DNA of 64,000 bases from Pontederia crassipes. Its lineage: Eukaryota > Streptophyta > Magnoliopsida > Commelinales > Pontederiaceae. Each line of letters begins with the position of its first letter. The stretch's first letter is position 1. Location: the NCBI GenBank assembly GCA_030549335.1, contig CM060194.1, positions 34,182,171 through 34,246,170 of the forward strand, in the 5' to 3' direction. The notes below the pieces were generated by a model. That model was given only the letters and a program-made list of their open reading frames with translations, was not told the origin of the DNA and searched no databases. Shown here piece after piece: positions 48,068 through 61,619 of this stretch. Made by a program: the position numbers and the translations under genes.

Positions 48068-49831
48068 TTAGGATTATTTTCTTAAACCTCCTATAAACTA
48101 TCACGATTTTTGCATGTAATCCTAATATATAAATTCACCATAGCGCCTCCCTAAATCATTCCGTGATTTTAGTCCATCCGTTTAGTTTTGTTAACTTTTC
48201 GTCATTTTTTATTTTTTTATTTATGAAATCACTAAACTACTTTTCTCTCATCTCTTCTAATATTTTGAAGTTTAAAATAATACAATATAATAAATATAAA
48301 AAATGTGATGTCACTGATGCGGTCAAAATGATAATAAACAGTAGCAAGTATACTAGTTGATCAAGTAATAAAGGGATAAGTAAAGATAACATTCTCGCGA
48401 GAATGGTTAATAATTTAGATATTAGTTTAACTTTGTTAATTGAAAAAAATAATAAAAGTTTGTTTTCAAATGTAAATAAAATAAAGGACAAAAATAAATA
48501 TAATGATCACCCGAAGAAATAATGATTGGATGATTAAGACATCTAATTATCATCACTAAAATGTAATGAATTTTTCTCAACTTAGAATTAATTGAATCAA
48601 TAATAAAGTTGAATTCCCAAAATTAGTTAACCAAAATTTCAGGCTTTAACTACTATATCAAAAATAATTAAAATAAATTAATCCTTTCAGGTTAACTTAT
48701 TTAATTAATCAAAAGTTGTATTTAAATGGAATTAAGATTAAGGGTTTTCTCAAGTCACCTTAATAACTTCACAAATTAGGCCTCTTTCGATTTTCCTAAT
48801 TGTGTCATGCAATAAATAAATTCAATCATATAAACTATTATGAAAATAACTACATCTTCTCATATAGCAATGAAATCATAAATCATGGAATCAAAGAAAA
48901 GCATTAAACACAAAATTGCAATGCTATTAAAGATTCAAACAAAACTAATATCAAGAGAAACTCCAATACAAAAATATGGTTCAACTAAGATGATAAATAA
49001 ATAAATCTAATAAGAATAACATTAAATCTAATATAAAAATTTAGAAAAAGAAAACAAAAAACTTTAGCAGTCGCTGTGCACGTCCTTTCTCGAGTTTCCA
49101 ACAGAGCTTCACTATTCTTCGTCCACTTCTCTTCTTTCTAGGCTTCAAACTAATGTTCTAGGGATGATCTTCAAGGTATTTGACCTATCCCTTTTATAGA
49201 TTTTTCATTCCCCAAAGAAAGAAACCAAAATTTTACCAAAAAATGGGATAAGAACTAATTTGAAACCACCTAATTGTCCGTCGTCAAGACCGTGAAATTC
49301 TCAGTCACAATCGTGATCAGGATGTTTGGCTTCAACTCGCGCTCATGGCCGTGACAGGCTATCCCTCTTGTTTTTAGCCATTTTAATGTAAATTTGATTT
49401 CTTGTAACAAAATTACACACACTTAGGTAGAAATCAAATTTAAAAGAAAGTTTATAGAAATAATTCAATTCTCCCCTTTCTTGAACACAAAAGACTTAAA
49501 AAATGCAAATTAAATGACCTAAAATAATGCATAATTTTTCGTACATCAAATTTTGCCAGCGCGCGCACGGAGGGAGAGGAGCAACACACTTTTTTAGTTT
49601 TTTTTCTATATAATTATTTATTATTATATATGTTTTCAAACATTTAAAAAGTAGAATGGTAGTTTAGTCATTTAATAAATAAAAAATGACGAAAAACTTA
49701 ACAGAATTAGATGGATGGACTAAAATGGAAATCACTGAATAATTTAGGGAGGCGCTATGATGAGTTTATATATTAGGGTTAGATGCGAAAAATCACGATA
49801 GTTTATGAGAGGTCTAAGTAAATAATCCTAA
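48068..49831. mobile_element. Second MULE-like element nested in the Pack-MULE
   Basis: Long inverted repeats of about 180 bases pair 48068-48245 with 49640-49831. Both begin TTAGGATTATTT and share CTCCCTAAAT and TTTTAGTCCATCC. Flanks are A-rich, so the target duplication cannot be resolved. Its interior is mostly the LTR-like insert described separately. Confidence 0.65.
48304..49548 (-). repeat. Possible solo LTR within the nested MULE
   Basis: Read on the minus strand it starts TGATGTACGAAAAATTATGC and ends CGCATCAGTGACATCACA, in the TG...CA style of an LTR, with a CTCGCGAGAATGG-like word near the end. No target duplication or coding sequence was found. The identification rests on general resemblance only. 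Confidence 0.3.
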
Positions 49832-50047
49832 AAAATATAAAAAAAATATTAAAATAATATAAAAGTTTCTAAAAAAATGAGGGGGCGCACCCCCTCTTCT
49901 TCTCCCTCTGGCTGCCGCCGGTCGACGCTTAGGCACTAGAGAGGAGAGGGTACGACGCCCCTGCGCGCAAAGGAGTGGTTGGGGCACCACCCCTCTCTCT
50001 TCTTCGACGGAGAAGAGAGGGAGGGGGGAGGTGCGTTGCCCCCTCCC

Positions 50048-50182
50048 AAGCCGCTGAACGAGGTCCTCCCCCATCAATGCGAGGACGTTGTGAACTCCAT
50101 GGCCTACGAGGCCAAGGCTCGGGTGAAGAACCCCATCTACAGCTGGCGCCATCTCCGTCCGGTCTCCTACCGCCATGTCTGA
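50048..50182 (+). pseudogene. Captured LOB-domain (LBD) gene fragment
   Basis: The forward frame reads LNEVLPHQCEDVVNSMAYEA then KARVKNPIYS. This matches the end of the GAS block of plant LOB/LBD transcription factors, whose consensus is LNEVLPHQREDAVNSLAYEA. After IYS the conserved GAISV continues in a different frame, consistent with a loss of a few bases. The cysteine block and the N-terminus are missing. LBD proteins are plant-specific DNA-binding regulators of organ boundaries and lateral roots; this fragment cannot encode one. It lies inside the right arm of a MULE, so it was captured and not inherited in place. Short antisense or fusion transcripts are possible but unshown. Confidence 0.8.
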
Positions 50183-50451
50183 TCATTTGGTACGCCGCCA
50201 TGGGGGTTTGCGCTGCCATGGCAGGCATAAGCCCTTCTTTCCTTTTTAATTTTTTTATTATTTTAATATTATTTTAATGTTTAATATAACATTTATTTCA
50301 ATAGCGAAATGATCGGAATTTTGACTATTCCCAGTTGAAAGAGCATTGATAAAATATGGAGGACAGTTTAGTTACAAAGTGAAGTTGGAGGGTAATGATG
50401 GAAAAACGGATACAGTTGGAGGGCATTTAGTGAAATTTATCCAAAAATAAA

Positions 50452-52480
50452 ATGAGCACAAACAAAGAACTAGCCTAATGTGCCTGGATGCTACAAGTAT
50501 AATTAACTACATATGAGTTATAACTTTTTAGCAATTTATACTGATGACCAACATTCAATTATAATTTCTTTCAATCATAAAAGGCACAAAAAGATTTCAC
50601 AATGAGATTTGAATCGAATCAAATCCTGAGAAGATTGTGTGACAACTCAAGTGCACACAATAATGTTATTTGTTACATATACATTATTCTACTTATGAAT
50701 TCACAAGGTTGATTGAAATTTATCTCAGTAACATAATCCTATTGATGCTTTCACCAAAGAATATATATCTTTGTTCTAAGTGATTCATCGTTCCATAACA
50801 TTTTTGCTTTCAAACACAAATGTAGGCTTCTATTGATTCAACAATAGGTATGTGAAGTAAAATATCTTGTTCAATCAAGAACAACCCAAAAACTACTCCT
50901 ACGACTAGTGAAAGCACATGAATACACCAAATAGATTAGAAAAGAGTTCTTAGCTACACCAAGTTGGAGAGCACTACTCTTACTGAAATTGTAGTACAAC
51001 AAACATTTCGAGCACCAAGAACCATGACAATGGAAAGAACTGAAAGGAAAAGAAAATAAAAGAAGAAAGGGGCAAAGAAGAATGACGCAGCCACAAAGTG
51101 CTTGGCAAGGTAACTCAGATTGATAGTCAACAAGATGAGGACAAGATGTATATTTGTTGGAAGCAAAGATAAGTAGCGAATGACTTCGAACTGCATGTTA
51201 GAAAGTATGAATTTACATAAACTTCTCCATCTTATATAAGTGTTATCTATTCCAAAATATGAGCTAAGGCCTTGAACAACTTCAGACATTGATGGGCTGA
51301 ACTCTCGTATCAACTACATAAAAAAACTCAATGTTTAATTGGACCACCTTCCTAGAGCATTTTTTATATTTCTACAACATATTTAAAAATTTTTGCAGCA
51401 TTTTTGTGTTTTAAAGATCTTGATAATGTATTCTTCATCTTCATGGATTCAATTATATCATAGACATTCAAATTTATTTACTCAAAAGGTTCTAAAAATA
51501 TTTCATACTTGCTAATTATACAATAATGTTAAAGCAACCTGGTTGCATAAATCTAGACAATTAAAAAACTAAGTGATTATGTTTTGATATAAAAACCCCA
51601 ATTCTTCCTTTTATTCAATTTTTTGTTAATGATTGATCTTTGCTCTCAACAAATGCTAGAACAAAGTCCAGAATGTTTAGATAACAAATATATTGATGGA
51701 TGGATATTAGAATTTTACTGTTGCTTGAATACGATAATTCAAGCATGTGTAGGTAAGGATAAAATGTACAAGATGAAAACAGATTGGATGCACTCCTTTA
51801 CTGAATAAAGTTTGTGTGTCCTCTTCTACAAAGTGGTTTCCAAATCCTTGACACTAATTACTCCCAATTATGCATTGAAACTTTTATGAGTATATATAGA
51901 CCTTCAACAATTAGATTTAACATTTTTATAACTTTAAAACTTAAGCTAGCTGACCTTTTAAATGTACCATAAATCAAATGTGTTTAGAATCCGCCACAAT
52001 AAGTGGTTAATCAAGGAAATACCTATATCAAAGGTTCAACAATACATGCATAGACCGTTCAACATGATGAAAAATTGTGAGTATCAGAATTGTAGACTAC
52101 AATTACTGATCTGTTTTGATACTTTTAAGAAATGACATAGCTATATGTGTTTGATTTTGGAAGGCTAAGAAACAACAACTAGTACTTGAATACAACGGTT
52201 GATCATTATCAACAAACCTTGAGAGTGATTTGACAGGATACAATCTTGGTGTAGCCCACTTTGCAAGATGTTGTTCTCGAGGTAAGGAGCTACAAAGCTT
52301 ATGATGCTCGAAAAATATCCAATATAACTTTTATAACAACAATAAGAAACTAATGTGTCATTAGGTGTTTGTCTAATAAGAAGTTCTAACATGACAATTC
52401 CAAAGCTATAAACAACACTTTGGTTGCAATAGAACCTAGTGTCTAAGTTTATGTGTAACTATCATAAGCAGTCATGAAGT
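50452..52480 (-). pseudogene. Remnants of a receptor-like protein kinase gene
   Basis: On the minus strand at about 52.42 kb the words VVYSFGIVMLELL match kinase subdomain IX (consensus DVYSFGVVLLELL). Further downstream, at about 51.3 kb, SPSMSEVVQ matches the subdomain XI region (RPSMSEVV). Between them sequence is AT-rich and not open, and no other kinase motif was found. The conserved aspartate of subdomain IX is valine here. I read this as a decayed C-terminal half of a receptor-like kinase. Chance similarity of short words cannot be excluded. Confidence 0.4.
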
Positions 52481-55400
52481 CAGAGTATGTAAAGTTAATG
52501 TTCTTTTATGTATGTTTTGAATTAATTGTCTAATGTTTGGTTGATTCCTATTTTAGTAAGGATGAAAGAAGGAGGAACTTCTAGAAGTTGTTTTAGGAGG
52601 AAAATGGACTTGATCCAAAGCATGAATCATACGGCTCTTGCTATGCAAAGGAACTGGACTTAAGACACTCAAATTTTTCTAGCTCCTTAATTAAAGTTTA
52701 TGAAGATCCATCCCCCAACATTCAATGGGAATAATGATCGAGACAAGGTAAAAGCTTAACTAGAAATCATCATAGATAATTTTCAAGCTATGAACTTCAC
52801 GAATAAGCATAAGGTCAATATGCCTACTCTTCGATTGACGTAACTGGTGGAGGTCCGTAACTAAGACACAATTTGATGAAGATGAAGAAGTCACTTAGAG
52901 GAACTTCAAGAAGGTTTTCATGGATCACTACATCCCTTTGCATGTCTAAAATCAAAAGTAGGCTAAATTTATGAACTTGCGATAGGAAATCATAATAGTT
53001 GAGGACCTCAATAAGTTCTTGAAACTTGAGAAATATAGCCCTCTAAAAAACATTAGAAGTTAAGGATCAACAAGTTCATCCAGGGTGTGAACCCAATCTT
53101 GATGATGAAAGTCATCAGACCATGACAAAGGCAATTTCTTTATCCTCCAAACTTTCCAAACAACAAGATGAATAGAAGAAGCTCAACCAAGAAAAGAATA
53201 GAGAAAAGACAGTCAAGAAGACCAAAGATTCCAAGCCATATTTCAAGTACAAGGGTTTCATATGAGTGAATGTAGGATGAAATATGAAGCATGTTTGCAG
53301 TATGACAAGATGGGCCACAACATCATGGATTATTTAGTGAAGAAGTCTGAGCAACAAAATAAGGACAAGGGCAAACAATTTGAAAAATCGTAGAGAGCAC
53401 CAAGAAGGGTCTACACCATGTAAGTGGAAGGGGCTCAAAAGTCCAATGGGGTTGATCCAAGATAATCTCCTTTATATAACTCATCATTGTGCAAAGAATT
53501 ATTTGATTTCGGTGCAACTCATTCCTTTATATCATTTACATTTGCTAACCTATTGGGTGTTATGTTGGAATGCATGAAGTGATAAATTTGATATCACAAC
53601 GCCACTGGAAAGTGTACCTCCCAGACATGCCAATTATCATTAAAAGAGAGAATTACTTAGTAGACCTCATAGTATTACTATGATATCATTTTAGATATGG
53701 ATTGATTATCATGATGTCTATATAAATTGCTAGGGCAAGAAGATTAAGATTAAGAAGAATGATGATACTTTAGTTATATTTCATAAAACATCATCCAAAG
53801 AGAGGAAGATACTGATTTCATTAACAAAGGTCACTTCAATATTGAGCAAAAAATGTTGATATTTTCTTGCTACTATGATCAAGGATGATTTTCAACCCAA
53901 ACCATTACAAAAACTTGAAGTGGTTTGGAACTTTTGCTTTACATGTTTTCAAATGAGCTCTCATGATTAGATTTAGTTAACTTTTGCGTTAAGCTAGTAC
54001 CAAGAATGACCCCAATTACTAAACCTCCATATAAGATGTCGTTAGTAGAGATGAAGAAATTGAAAATACAAACGCAGAAGTTGATAGACATATGATTTCT
54101 TCATTTGATGCACATGTAATGTTTGTGAAGAAGGATGAATCACTAAGATTGTGCATTGATTAAAAGATATTCAACAAGGTGATCATAAAAAATAAGTACC
54201 CTCTTCCTTGCAGAGATGACCTATTTGATCAAATGTCTTAAGCGTCAGGCTTTTCAAAAATTGACCTAATAAGTAAATACCATCAATTTAGGATGGATGA
54301 TGAAGACATTGTTAAAAAAACCTTTATATCAAGGTATAGCCATTATCGAAATTTTTATGTCATTTGGACTAGCAAATGTTCTTGCAAAATTTGTGGATTT
54401 GATGAATAAGATATTCAAGTCTCATATCAACAAGTTTGTCATTGTATTTGTTGATGATATCTTTTTCTACTCATCAAGTCTTAAAGAACATCAAAAAGAT
54501 AATTCTAAAGACATTGCGATAACTTTAAAGTATACAAATTTCACCAAATGTGAATTTTGATTAGAACAAATTATATTTTTGGGGCACATTACATCAAAGG
54601 ATGACATTTCTGTGGACCAAAAAGTGGCCAAATATAGTAACAAAGTTATGAGGTTTTTTTGAACTAGCTGGATATTATAAAGGTTTATCCAAGATTTTTC
54701 CAAACTTGTTGGTATAATAAAGTTGATAAAAAAAGAAGAGAGGTTCAACTAGATACAAAGATGTCAAGACACTTTTCAAAAACTAAAGAAATGTCTCACA
54801 GATACACCGGTGCTAACAATTTTTTACAAGAGTTGGATGCTACAAAAAACTTGTGGGTTGGATCAAGGCAACATGAGAAGAACTATTCCACTCATGACTT
54901 AGAGCAAACAATTGTAGTGTTTGGTCTAAATACGATGATACTACTTATAGGAAGAAGAATTTGATGTGTACATAGACATTAAGAGTTTGAACTATGTATT
55001 CTCCCAAAAGGAACCCAACATGTGACAAAAGAAGTGGTTAAAATCTATGAAGGAAGAGTTTGATATTCTCTATTACCTAGGTAATAGCAAATACTCTAAA
55101 TAAAAGTGAGAAGGGTTGGTGGCATGTCTTAGGGTTTTCAAGTGGAGCCTAGAAAAAGGAAGCACATAAATAACTATGATGATGAATTGTGTGATCCAAT
55201 AGGATCTGGTGGACATGATATTACAAGACAGAAGAAAAATCCTAAATATAAGAACATGATAACGATATGTGAACAAAGGCCCTTAGACCACAATTGTGAT
55301 GAAGATAGGGCTATCATATTCCAAGACAAGTTATGGAAACTAGAAGATAAAAAAATTAAAGAAAAAATTCTGACTGTAGGCTACAAGTCAAAATTTCTCA

Positions 55401-55484
55401 TACGTCCTAGAATCATTAAGATGTTGAAAAACATGTAAAGGGCATTTTGGTGGAAAGACATGAGAAGGCAAATTGCAAAATTTG

Positions 55485-56035
55485 TGATATGATAAATAAT
55501 TATGTCTTAAGTGATCAAAATAATATATGATAATCAAGAAGAATGAGATCAAAATGAATTTTAAGTAGCGAAATATCAATCTCAAGATTACCAATGAATC
55601 AAGCAATTAATATCATCAATTGATGGACATAATCTTAAGTTTACTTTGTAATAATAGTAAAAAGCTCACGAACAATGATTGTAAGAGTTCCCTCACAACA
55701 AAGGCAATTAAGCCAAAATTCAATAGATTCAATAATTTCTAAAACAATAATAAGTACTAGTATTTATAGGTCCTAGAAATCAAATTTTTTTGTGGAGGAA
55801 AAGACCCTAAGTTAACCTACAAGTAAGTTAACTAACTTTCTAAAGTAATCCACTCAATTTTTCTTACAACTCTCAATAGGATATTCCCTATTTAATTAAT
55901 TCTAAAAATTCCAAATAAACCATAATTTCCTTAGGCCCAATTATGTTAACTCTTCGTGTGGCCAATTTAAAACTCATTGAGGAGTTGAATCTCTTATCAT
56001 CGATTTCAATTATCAAAACTTTCAAGTTCATATCA
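55485..56035 (-). repeat. 3' LTR (551 bp) of the minus-strand nested element
   Basis: Starts TGATATGATAAATAATTATG and ends AAGTTCATATCA in plus coordinates; homologous throughout to 60745-61260. Confidence 0.85.
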
Positions 56036-57911
56036 TTCCCTCATCTTCAAAAGAATTTGTCCTTAAAAGAATTCGTCCTCAAATCTACATCCACGATAAG
56101 AAGAATGCAACAGATAATATATCAAAATTTCTTAAACAATATCATACACGCATAATAAATATATTGATACTTTCCTTTCATGAACCAAATGATTTGCATG
56201 ATACATCTAAATCCAAGTTGCTAGTATGACTTCTCATTTATACCATCCTGATTAAAACTTGTAGGTGTAGAGAAAGAAACAATACAAATGTAACTTTCAT
56301 GCTCACCTGAATCAAATATCTTGTATAGTAATATGATGCAACTATATTTTAAGAGACAAATTATGAAACTTAGGGGACCTTGCTTTGCGCATAAGGATCC
56401 TGCCATATAAGGTGTACAATGTATTCCACATATCTAGAGATTTAACATGGAGATTGCCAAGAGGTTTTAAAATAAGAATATCATCTTCCTAAAAAAATGG
56501 ATCTTTAAAATCTACAAGTGAAATATCATAGGATTCGCAACCCAACAAACATATATCAAGCAAGTCCTTGCAACAACTCAAAACATCACCAAAATTATCA
56601 AGAAAATTATTGCTATTAGTTAAAATATATACAAAGAAAGTAATCTCAAACCTTACATGAAAAATACACAGAATACCAATTAATACAATTGCTACAAATT
56701 TTATGATTATGATGTAAAACTATATGAAAGATTGCAACAATCGATTATCTTAGTAAAGTACAGGGTTGATTTAAGAAAACGAATAAAAACTCATCAAAAA
56801 GTCTAAAATCAAAATTAGTCAATAAAAAAATGTTTGGCATTAGAAAATATCCAATACAAAATTTTAACAGATTACTCACATAAGATATATTAGTGGCCAA
56901 TAAATAAGAAAGTGGAATAGAGAATTGGGATCTAATGTTTAGATGACATTAAACACCTCTCTCAGTTAAACCCTACAAATTTGTCTCATCAAACAAATAT
57001 AAAGTTTCAAAGGTAAGAGATGGACTTTTAAAATATGTTGTCATAAACTCAACACAAGATCTTTTAACTTCTTGCATGAATCTAGATGTAGGAGAAAACT
57101 CATGAGTATAAAAATACTCAATATTTAGGGTCTAACCATAACGATAATCAATAATCAACAACGCTCGATAAATAACAATATGGAACAATAATCAATAGAG
57201 CACTGGATATGACGAGATGATAAGAGCACAATATTCAATAAACAATATAGCCATGAATTAATAAAGAGGAACAATAAAGGAGGTCAATAGACCGATCAAT
57301 ATCAATGAACAATTAACAATAATCAATTATGTTTTGTTACTATGACACTATCCAATTTAATAATTTTCAATTCGATTTCAATATCAATGGTCATCGATCA
57401 ATAATAATTTTCATTCGATTCAATGAGCGGAGGCAATGACAGTCAACGCCAAAATCCGAATGACCATGATTCAATTCAATTCAATTCGGTTCAATTCAAT
57501 TTCAATTCAATCTTTGGAGTTATCCAATTCAATAGGGAGCGCTAGGTCGATTAAGAAAAACTTCATGTCTCTTTCATTTAACCCAGTGAGGGATCAAACC
57601 ACGACAAGCCGTCCTCTAATAATAGCGCTAAATAATAATTTGTGATGGTAGGAGACCATGACCATCATAGGACAATCACTAAAGGATGACGTCTCAAATC
57701 TCTAGGTACACTATCTGCCCCATACAATACGATAACAATTATGGCTCAGGGGGCTTAGGGACAATCAGAGAGTATGGAGACCCAACAATTTTTATCCTTT
57801 ATCTTGTTTTACTCTAAAGACCTATATTTAACAATTCAATTTATGATAAAGAAGGACTCAATCAGGGAAAAACTACTGGATTAGTATTATAATAGATAAC
57901 ATGATCCGGTG

Positions 57912-57916
<5 letters not shown>

Positions 57917-57993
<77 letters not shown>
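57917..57993. repeat. AAT trinucleotide microsatellite
   Basis: About 25 units, at the same relative place as the ATT repeat at 3833-3858 in the related LTR fragment. Confidence 0.95.
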
Positions 57994-58763
57994 CAAATCT
58001 AATAGATATAATGAGGTCAGATCTGTTAACAATATGATTAGGATGATTAAGAATAATAAACCATAATAACTATTCAATTTTCCATAACAATATGTTCAAA
58101 AAGGGTTTTCTGCCCCCAGAACCCAACTCGCGCTGGGTGGAACCCGGGCCATGTTCGGAGACGCTCAAAATCACCTCGGCAAGGGTAAACTCGGGCCGAG
58201 TCGATCGGTTCACCTTTAATCATGCCGCACCCCCGCCGCGCCGAAGCACAACCCGAGCTAAGCCAATGGAAACCCGAGCCAGGTTTGACAATTCGATCCG
58301 GTTCCATTTCTAACTTGGTCCGAATTCTATGAAATCCGAGCCGGCGTGGAGAAACACATTCCGACGTGACTTTCCGAACATCATAACCATGCCATATGAT
58401 ATAAACTATGCATAACATATATCAATAGATTCTCGGTACAAAGGAGAAGAGAATAGGGTTCTATGTCACGGAAAACCCTCGACATAGAGATTCCCCCTAC
58501 ATACCCAAAGTTGGCTGAAAAACCAACTAGATCCCTCTGCCTGCGCAAGTTGTCCAGATGCCGACTTTGGCCGGCGATAACTCTCTGTCCACGTCCCGAA
58601 ACCCACGGCCACCACTTGGAAAATTTTCTCCTATATGCCCACTTCGAAACCAATCGTCGCGTGCTCTCAGGGTGTCTCAGTTCACGTGAAAATAAGGGGG
58701 AAAAGAGGGGCTCGTGGAACTGAAATTCTGGCCAAAGGGGGTTCCTAGTCACCCCTTTGATGC

Positions 58764-59370
58764 ATGATTGTCAGACCCGGCCCGGCCCGGCCGATCGGAC
58801 CGGTCGGACCGGTGTTCAGGGCCTAAAATGGCCCACGGGTTGGTTGAAGTCCGGGGAAGGGTTTGACCTGCTTTGACCCGGTCAAAATCCGGGTTCAATC
58901 GGTCGACCCGGTGAGTTTAACCGACCCGGCCGGGTCAATTGTTAAAATGAAAAAAAATGAAACATAAACAAAATTATTAAAACATTTAGACATATTATAT
59001 ATATATATATATATATATATCTTGAAATTTATATTTTAATGTCCTCTTGTCACATTTATAATTTTTTCACTATTTTTTAATTTATAATTACCTCACAATA
59101 ATTTTTTATTTATGTTGATGACTTAATTTATGTTACTTTATTATATTATTTAATCTGAATTATTTTATTTTACTTTATTATACTATAATTTATTTTTTGT
59201 TAAATAAGATATTATATATTAATAAGATTATAACAATCTCTTTAACTTATTTTATTATTTTATTAATTTTTATTATTCGGTCCGACCATCCGGTTCGATC
59301 CGGTCCAACCGGTCCGATCTGACCCGTCGATCAATCCGGATCGACGACCGAGTCGGGTCTTATAACATTG
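58764..59370. mobile_element. MULE-type MITE (607 bp) inside an LTR
   Basis: It is flanked by the perfect 9-bp duplication CTTTGATGC (58755-58763 and 59371-59379). The ends are imperfect inverted repeats around AGACCCGGCC (left) and AAGACCCGACTCGG (right, minus strand). Both arms are rich in CCGGTCCGACC-type words, with an AT-rich core including a TA repeat at about 58999-59020. No coding sequence. It is the youngest layer of the nest. Confidence 0.85.
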
Positions 59371-60744
59371 CTTTGATGCCTATTTATAGTGTATGCTAGG
59401 ATTTTCAATTCCATTGGACCTTGGACTCTTTTAAAATTAATCTTAACCATCCATTAATAATTAATCACTCCATAACTTCTCAAATTTATTTAAATCCAAA
59501 TTTACTTAATAATCCCATATTTATTTCCATAGCAATTCTATCTCTTTTTTAATTTCATATTTTCTTTCCAACTTATCCCATAATTTCCATCAATTTAGGA
59601 ATTAGTTAATTCCAAGATATTATGATAGGGATTTTCAGGTCCATTAAATTAAAATAAATATCTTTTATTTATTTCCTGAAAATCCAAGTCGTTACATTTA
59701 TCCACTAAAAGTCGTATGGTTTGGCGAGTTTTAAGGTTGGTAGTCTCAATTTCTCCACCATGTAATAGCTAGCAAGATTGACGCAACTTCCACTATCAAT
59801 TATCAGTTCACAAGTTCTATCCATAACATGACAATGTGACTCTATTGTGACTCTATTCCAAGAGAATTGTGTTGCACATGTGGAGCATGCAAAAATACTA
59901 AGAAACAAGAAATATCAACATAATCTTCCACATCAATTTCTATATTTGCAATCCTGCACATAATGTTAAAAAGTAAGGAAGCCTCACAGTATTCTCACGT
60001 GGTGACACCTAGTGGTGACTCGTATTTGACTTTTTCATTCAATTCTTCTCACTTCCTCTATGGAACACTCCAACAAGTTAATTCTAAAGGAACTAATGAA
60101 AGTCAACACAAGATAATGAGTAGTTAAATCAATCTAATTTATTAATATGATTGCAAGATCAAAAGTAAAAAGTTGAAGTTGAATTTGAAATAGAACTCAG
60201 AAAAAGGTTGTGAAATAAGAATAGATATCAAAAGATAAAAATTTGAATAAAATCAAATATCATCTATTCCTTAAATTAATCTATTTTGTAAAATTTCTTT
60301 TGCACTTTCCTCTAAAAGATAACTTTTCTTTTTTCTCTACATTCCTTTTCCTTTTGAACCCTTTCTTTCAGATTTTTTTTTCTACATTCTCTGTTCTTTC
60401 CTCTTTTTTCAATTTCTCAAAATTTCTTTTGCTTCCCTTTTCTTCTTTCTTGTACTTTTCTTTTCAGTTTTTTTAGAATTTTTTCTCATCCCTTTTTTAA
60501 ATTGCAAAAGTTTGAGAAGAACTATCAAACCAAAAGTCAAAATGATGATTAGAATTAATAGTATTGGTGGAGTTAAGGAATAAATGGGAAAAAAATCAAG
60601 ATAGAAAATAAAGAAGAAGACTAGGGTTTGAAGAAAAGAAAATTAAGAGTTATTTTCAGATATTTTTACTCTTTTTTCAAAAACTAAAATAGTGACAAAC
60701 CAAATAATGAAAGATAAGTACAAATCGAAATAGGGCTATGATAC

Positions 60745-61260
60745 TGATATTATACTCGAGAATTATGTCTTGAGTGACCAAAATAATATATGATAATGAA
60801 TAGGAATGTGATCAAAACAAATTTTAGGCAACGAAATATCAACCACAATGAATCAAGCAATCGATATTTTAAATTGATGGACTTAATCGCAAGTTTACCT
60901 TGTAATTATCGGCAAAAGTTCATGAATAGCGGATTGCAGGAGTTCCCTTATAGTAAAAGCAATTAAGTCAAATTCAATAAATTCAATAATGATCAGTATT
61001 TATATGCCATATAAATCAAAATTTGTGGTGGAGTAAAAAAACCCAGTTTAGCTGACAAGTAAGCTAACTAACCTTCTAAAATAACAGACTCAATATCTTT
61101 TACAACTCACAACAACATATTCCCTATTTAATTAATTCTGAAAATTATAAATAAACCATAAATTATTTAAGGACTCTTCATGTGGCTCAATTAGTAACAC
61201 ATTCAGAAGTTGAATCTTTTATTATTGGTTGCAACTATAAAAACTTCCAAGTTCATATCA
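60745..61260 (-). repeat. 5' LTR (516 bp) of the minus-strand nested element
   Basis: Starts TGATATTATACTCGAG in plus coordinates and ends AAGTTCATATCA, beside the primer-binding-site-like sequence. Confidence 0.85.
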
Positions 61261-61619
61261 ATTTGTGTCTAAATGCTTGGTCTGCCAATAAATCAAGATT
61301 AAACACCAAAAGTCATCAGGGTTATTGCATCCATTGCCCATATCACATTGAAAGTGGGAGGAGATAATAATGAACTTCATTGTTGATCTTTCAAGAATAC
61401 AGAAGGAATATAATGTCATCTAGGTCACAAAATCAGCTTACTTCTTATCATTTTATATAAGATACCCTATTGCTAGCATGGTGGAGTTCTATGTTGAAAA
61501 TATTATCCGATACTTGGTATTCCTATTTTCATTATATCACATAGGTACTCCAGGTTTACAGTCAAATTCTAAAAAGGATTACAAAATGTACAAGATTGAA
61601 CTATAGCACCACACATTTT

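Larger units (their letters stand above)
47895..50442. mobile_element. Pack-MULE carrying a LOB-domain gene fragment
   Basis: Terminal inverted repeats start (G)GGATAAATTTCACTAAAT and remain similar over about 60 bases. They are flanked by the perfect 9-bp duplication AAAAATAAA (47886-47894 and 50443-50451), diagnostic of Mutator-like elements. The right part (about 49870-50230) is a GC-rich island containing part of a host LOB-domain gene. The left part is taken up by a second inserted MULE. No transposase is encoded. A short MULE that has captured coding DNA is a Pack-MULE. Confidence 0.8.
57000..59698 (-). repeat. Ty3/gypsy LTR (minus strand) nested in the second-level element; left edge uncertain
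   Basis: Its minus-strand start TGTAACGACTTGGATTTTC at 59698 matches the LTR at 9406. A minus-strand TATA word CTATAAATAGG lies at about 59390. Its lower part resembles 3760-4790. The left edge was not found; the family landmarks run to about 57.1 kb. It contains an AAT microsatellite and a MULE MITE. The GC-rich block at 58.08-58.75 kb with short open frames belongs to it. Confidence 0.6.
55485..61260 (-). mobile_element. LTR retrotransposon fossil (Ty3/gypsy), minus strand, inserted in an integrase region
   Basis: The ends are TGATATG...CATATCA, flanked by the perfect duplication ATTTG (55480-55484 and 61261-61265). LTRs lie at 55485-56035 and 60745-61260 and are clearly homologous but diverged. 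Next to the right LTR, minus-strand GTATCATAGCC resembles a methionine-tRNA primer-binding site. Next to the left LTR, GATGAGGGAA is a polypurine tract. An aspartic protease-like segment reads on the minus strand at 59908-59705 (IIDSGSCVNLAS). The middle is occupied by another LTR insertion. The element is broken and old. Confidence 0.85.

Noticed and set aside
49814-50277. GC-rich frames of 99-120 codons on both strands of the Pack-MULE island
   Set aside because: Only the short LOB segment has recognisable homology; the rest follow from GC content.
58074-58752. GC-rich frames of 73-123 codons
   Set aside because: They lie inside the minus-strand LTR and match no protein.
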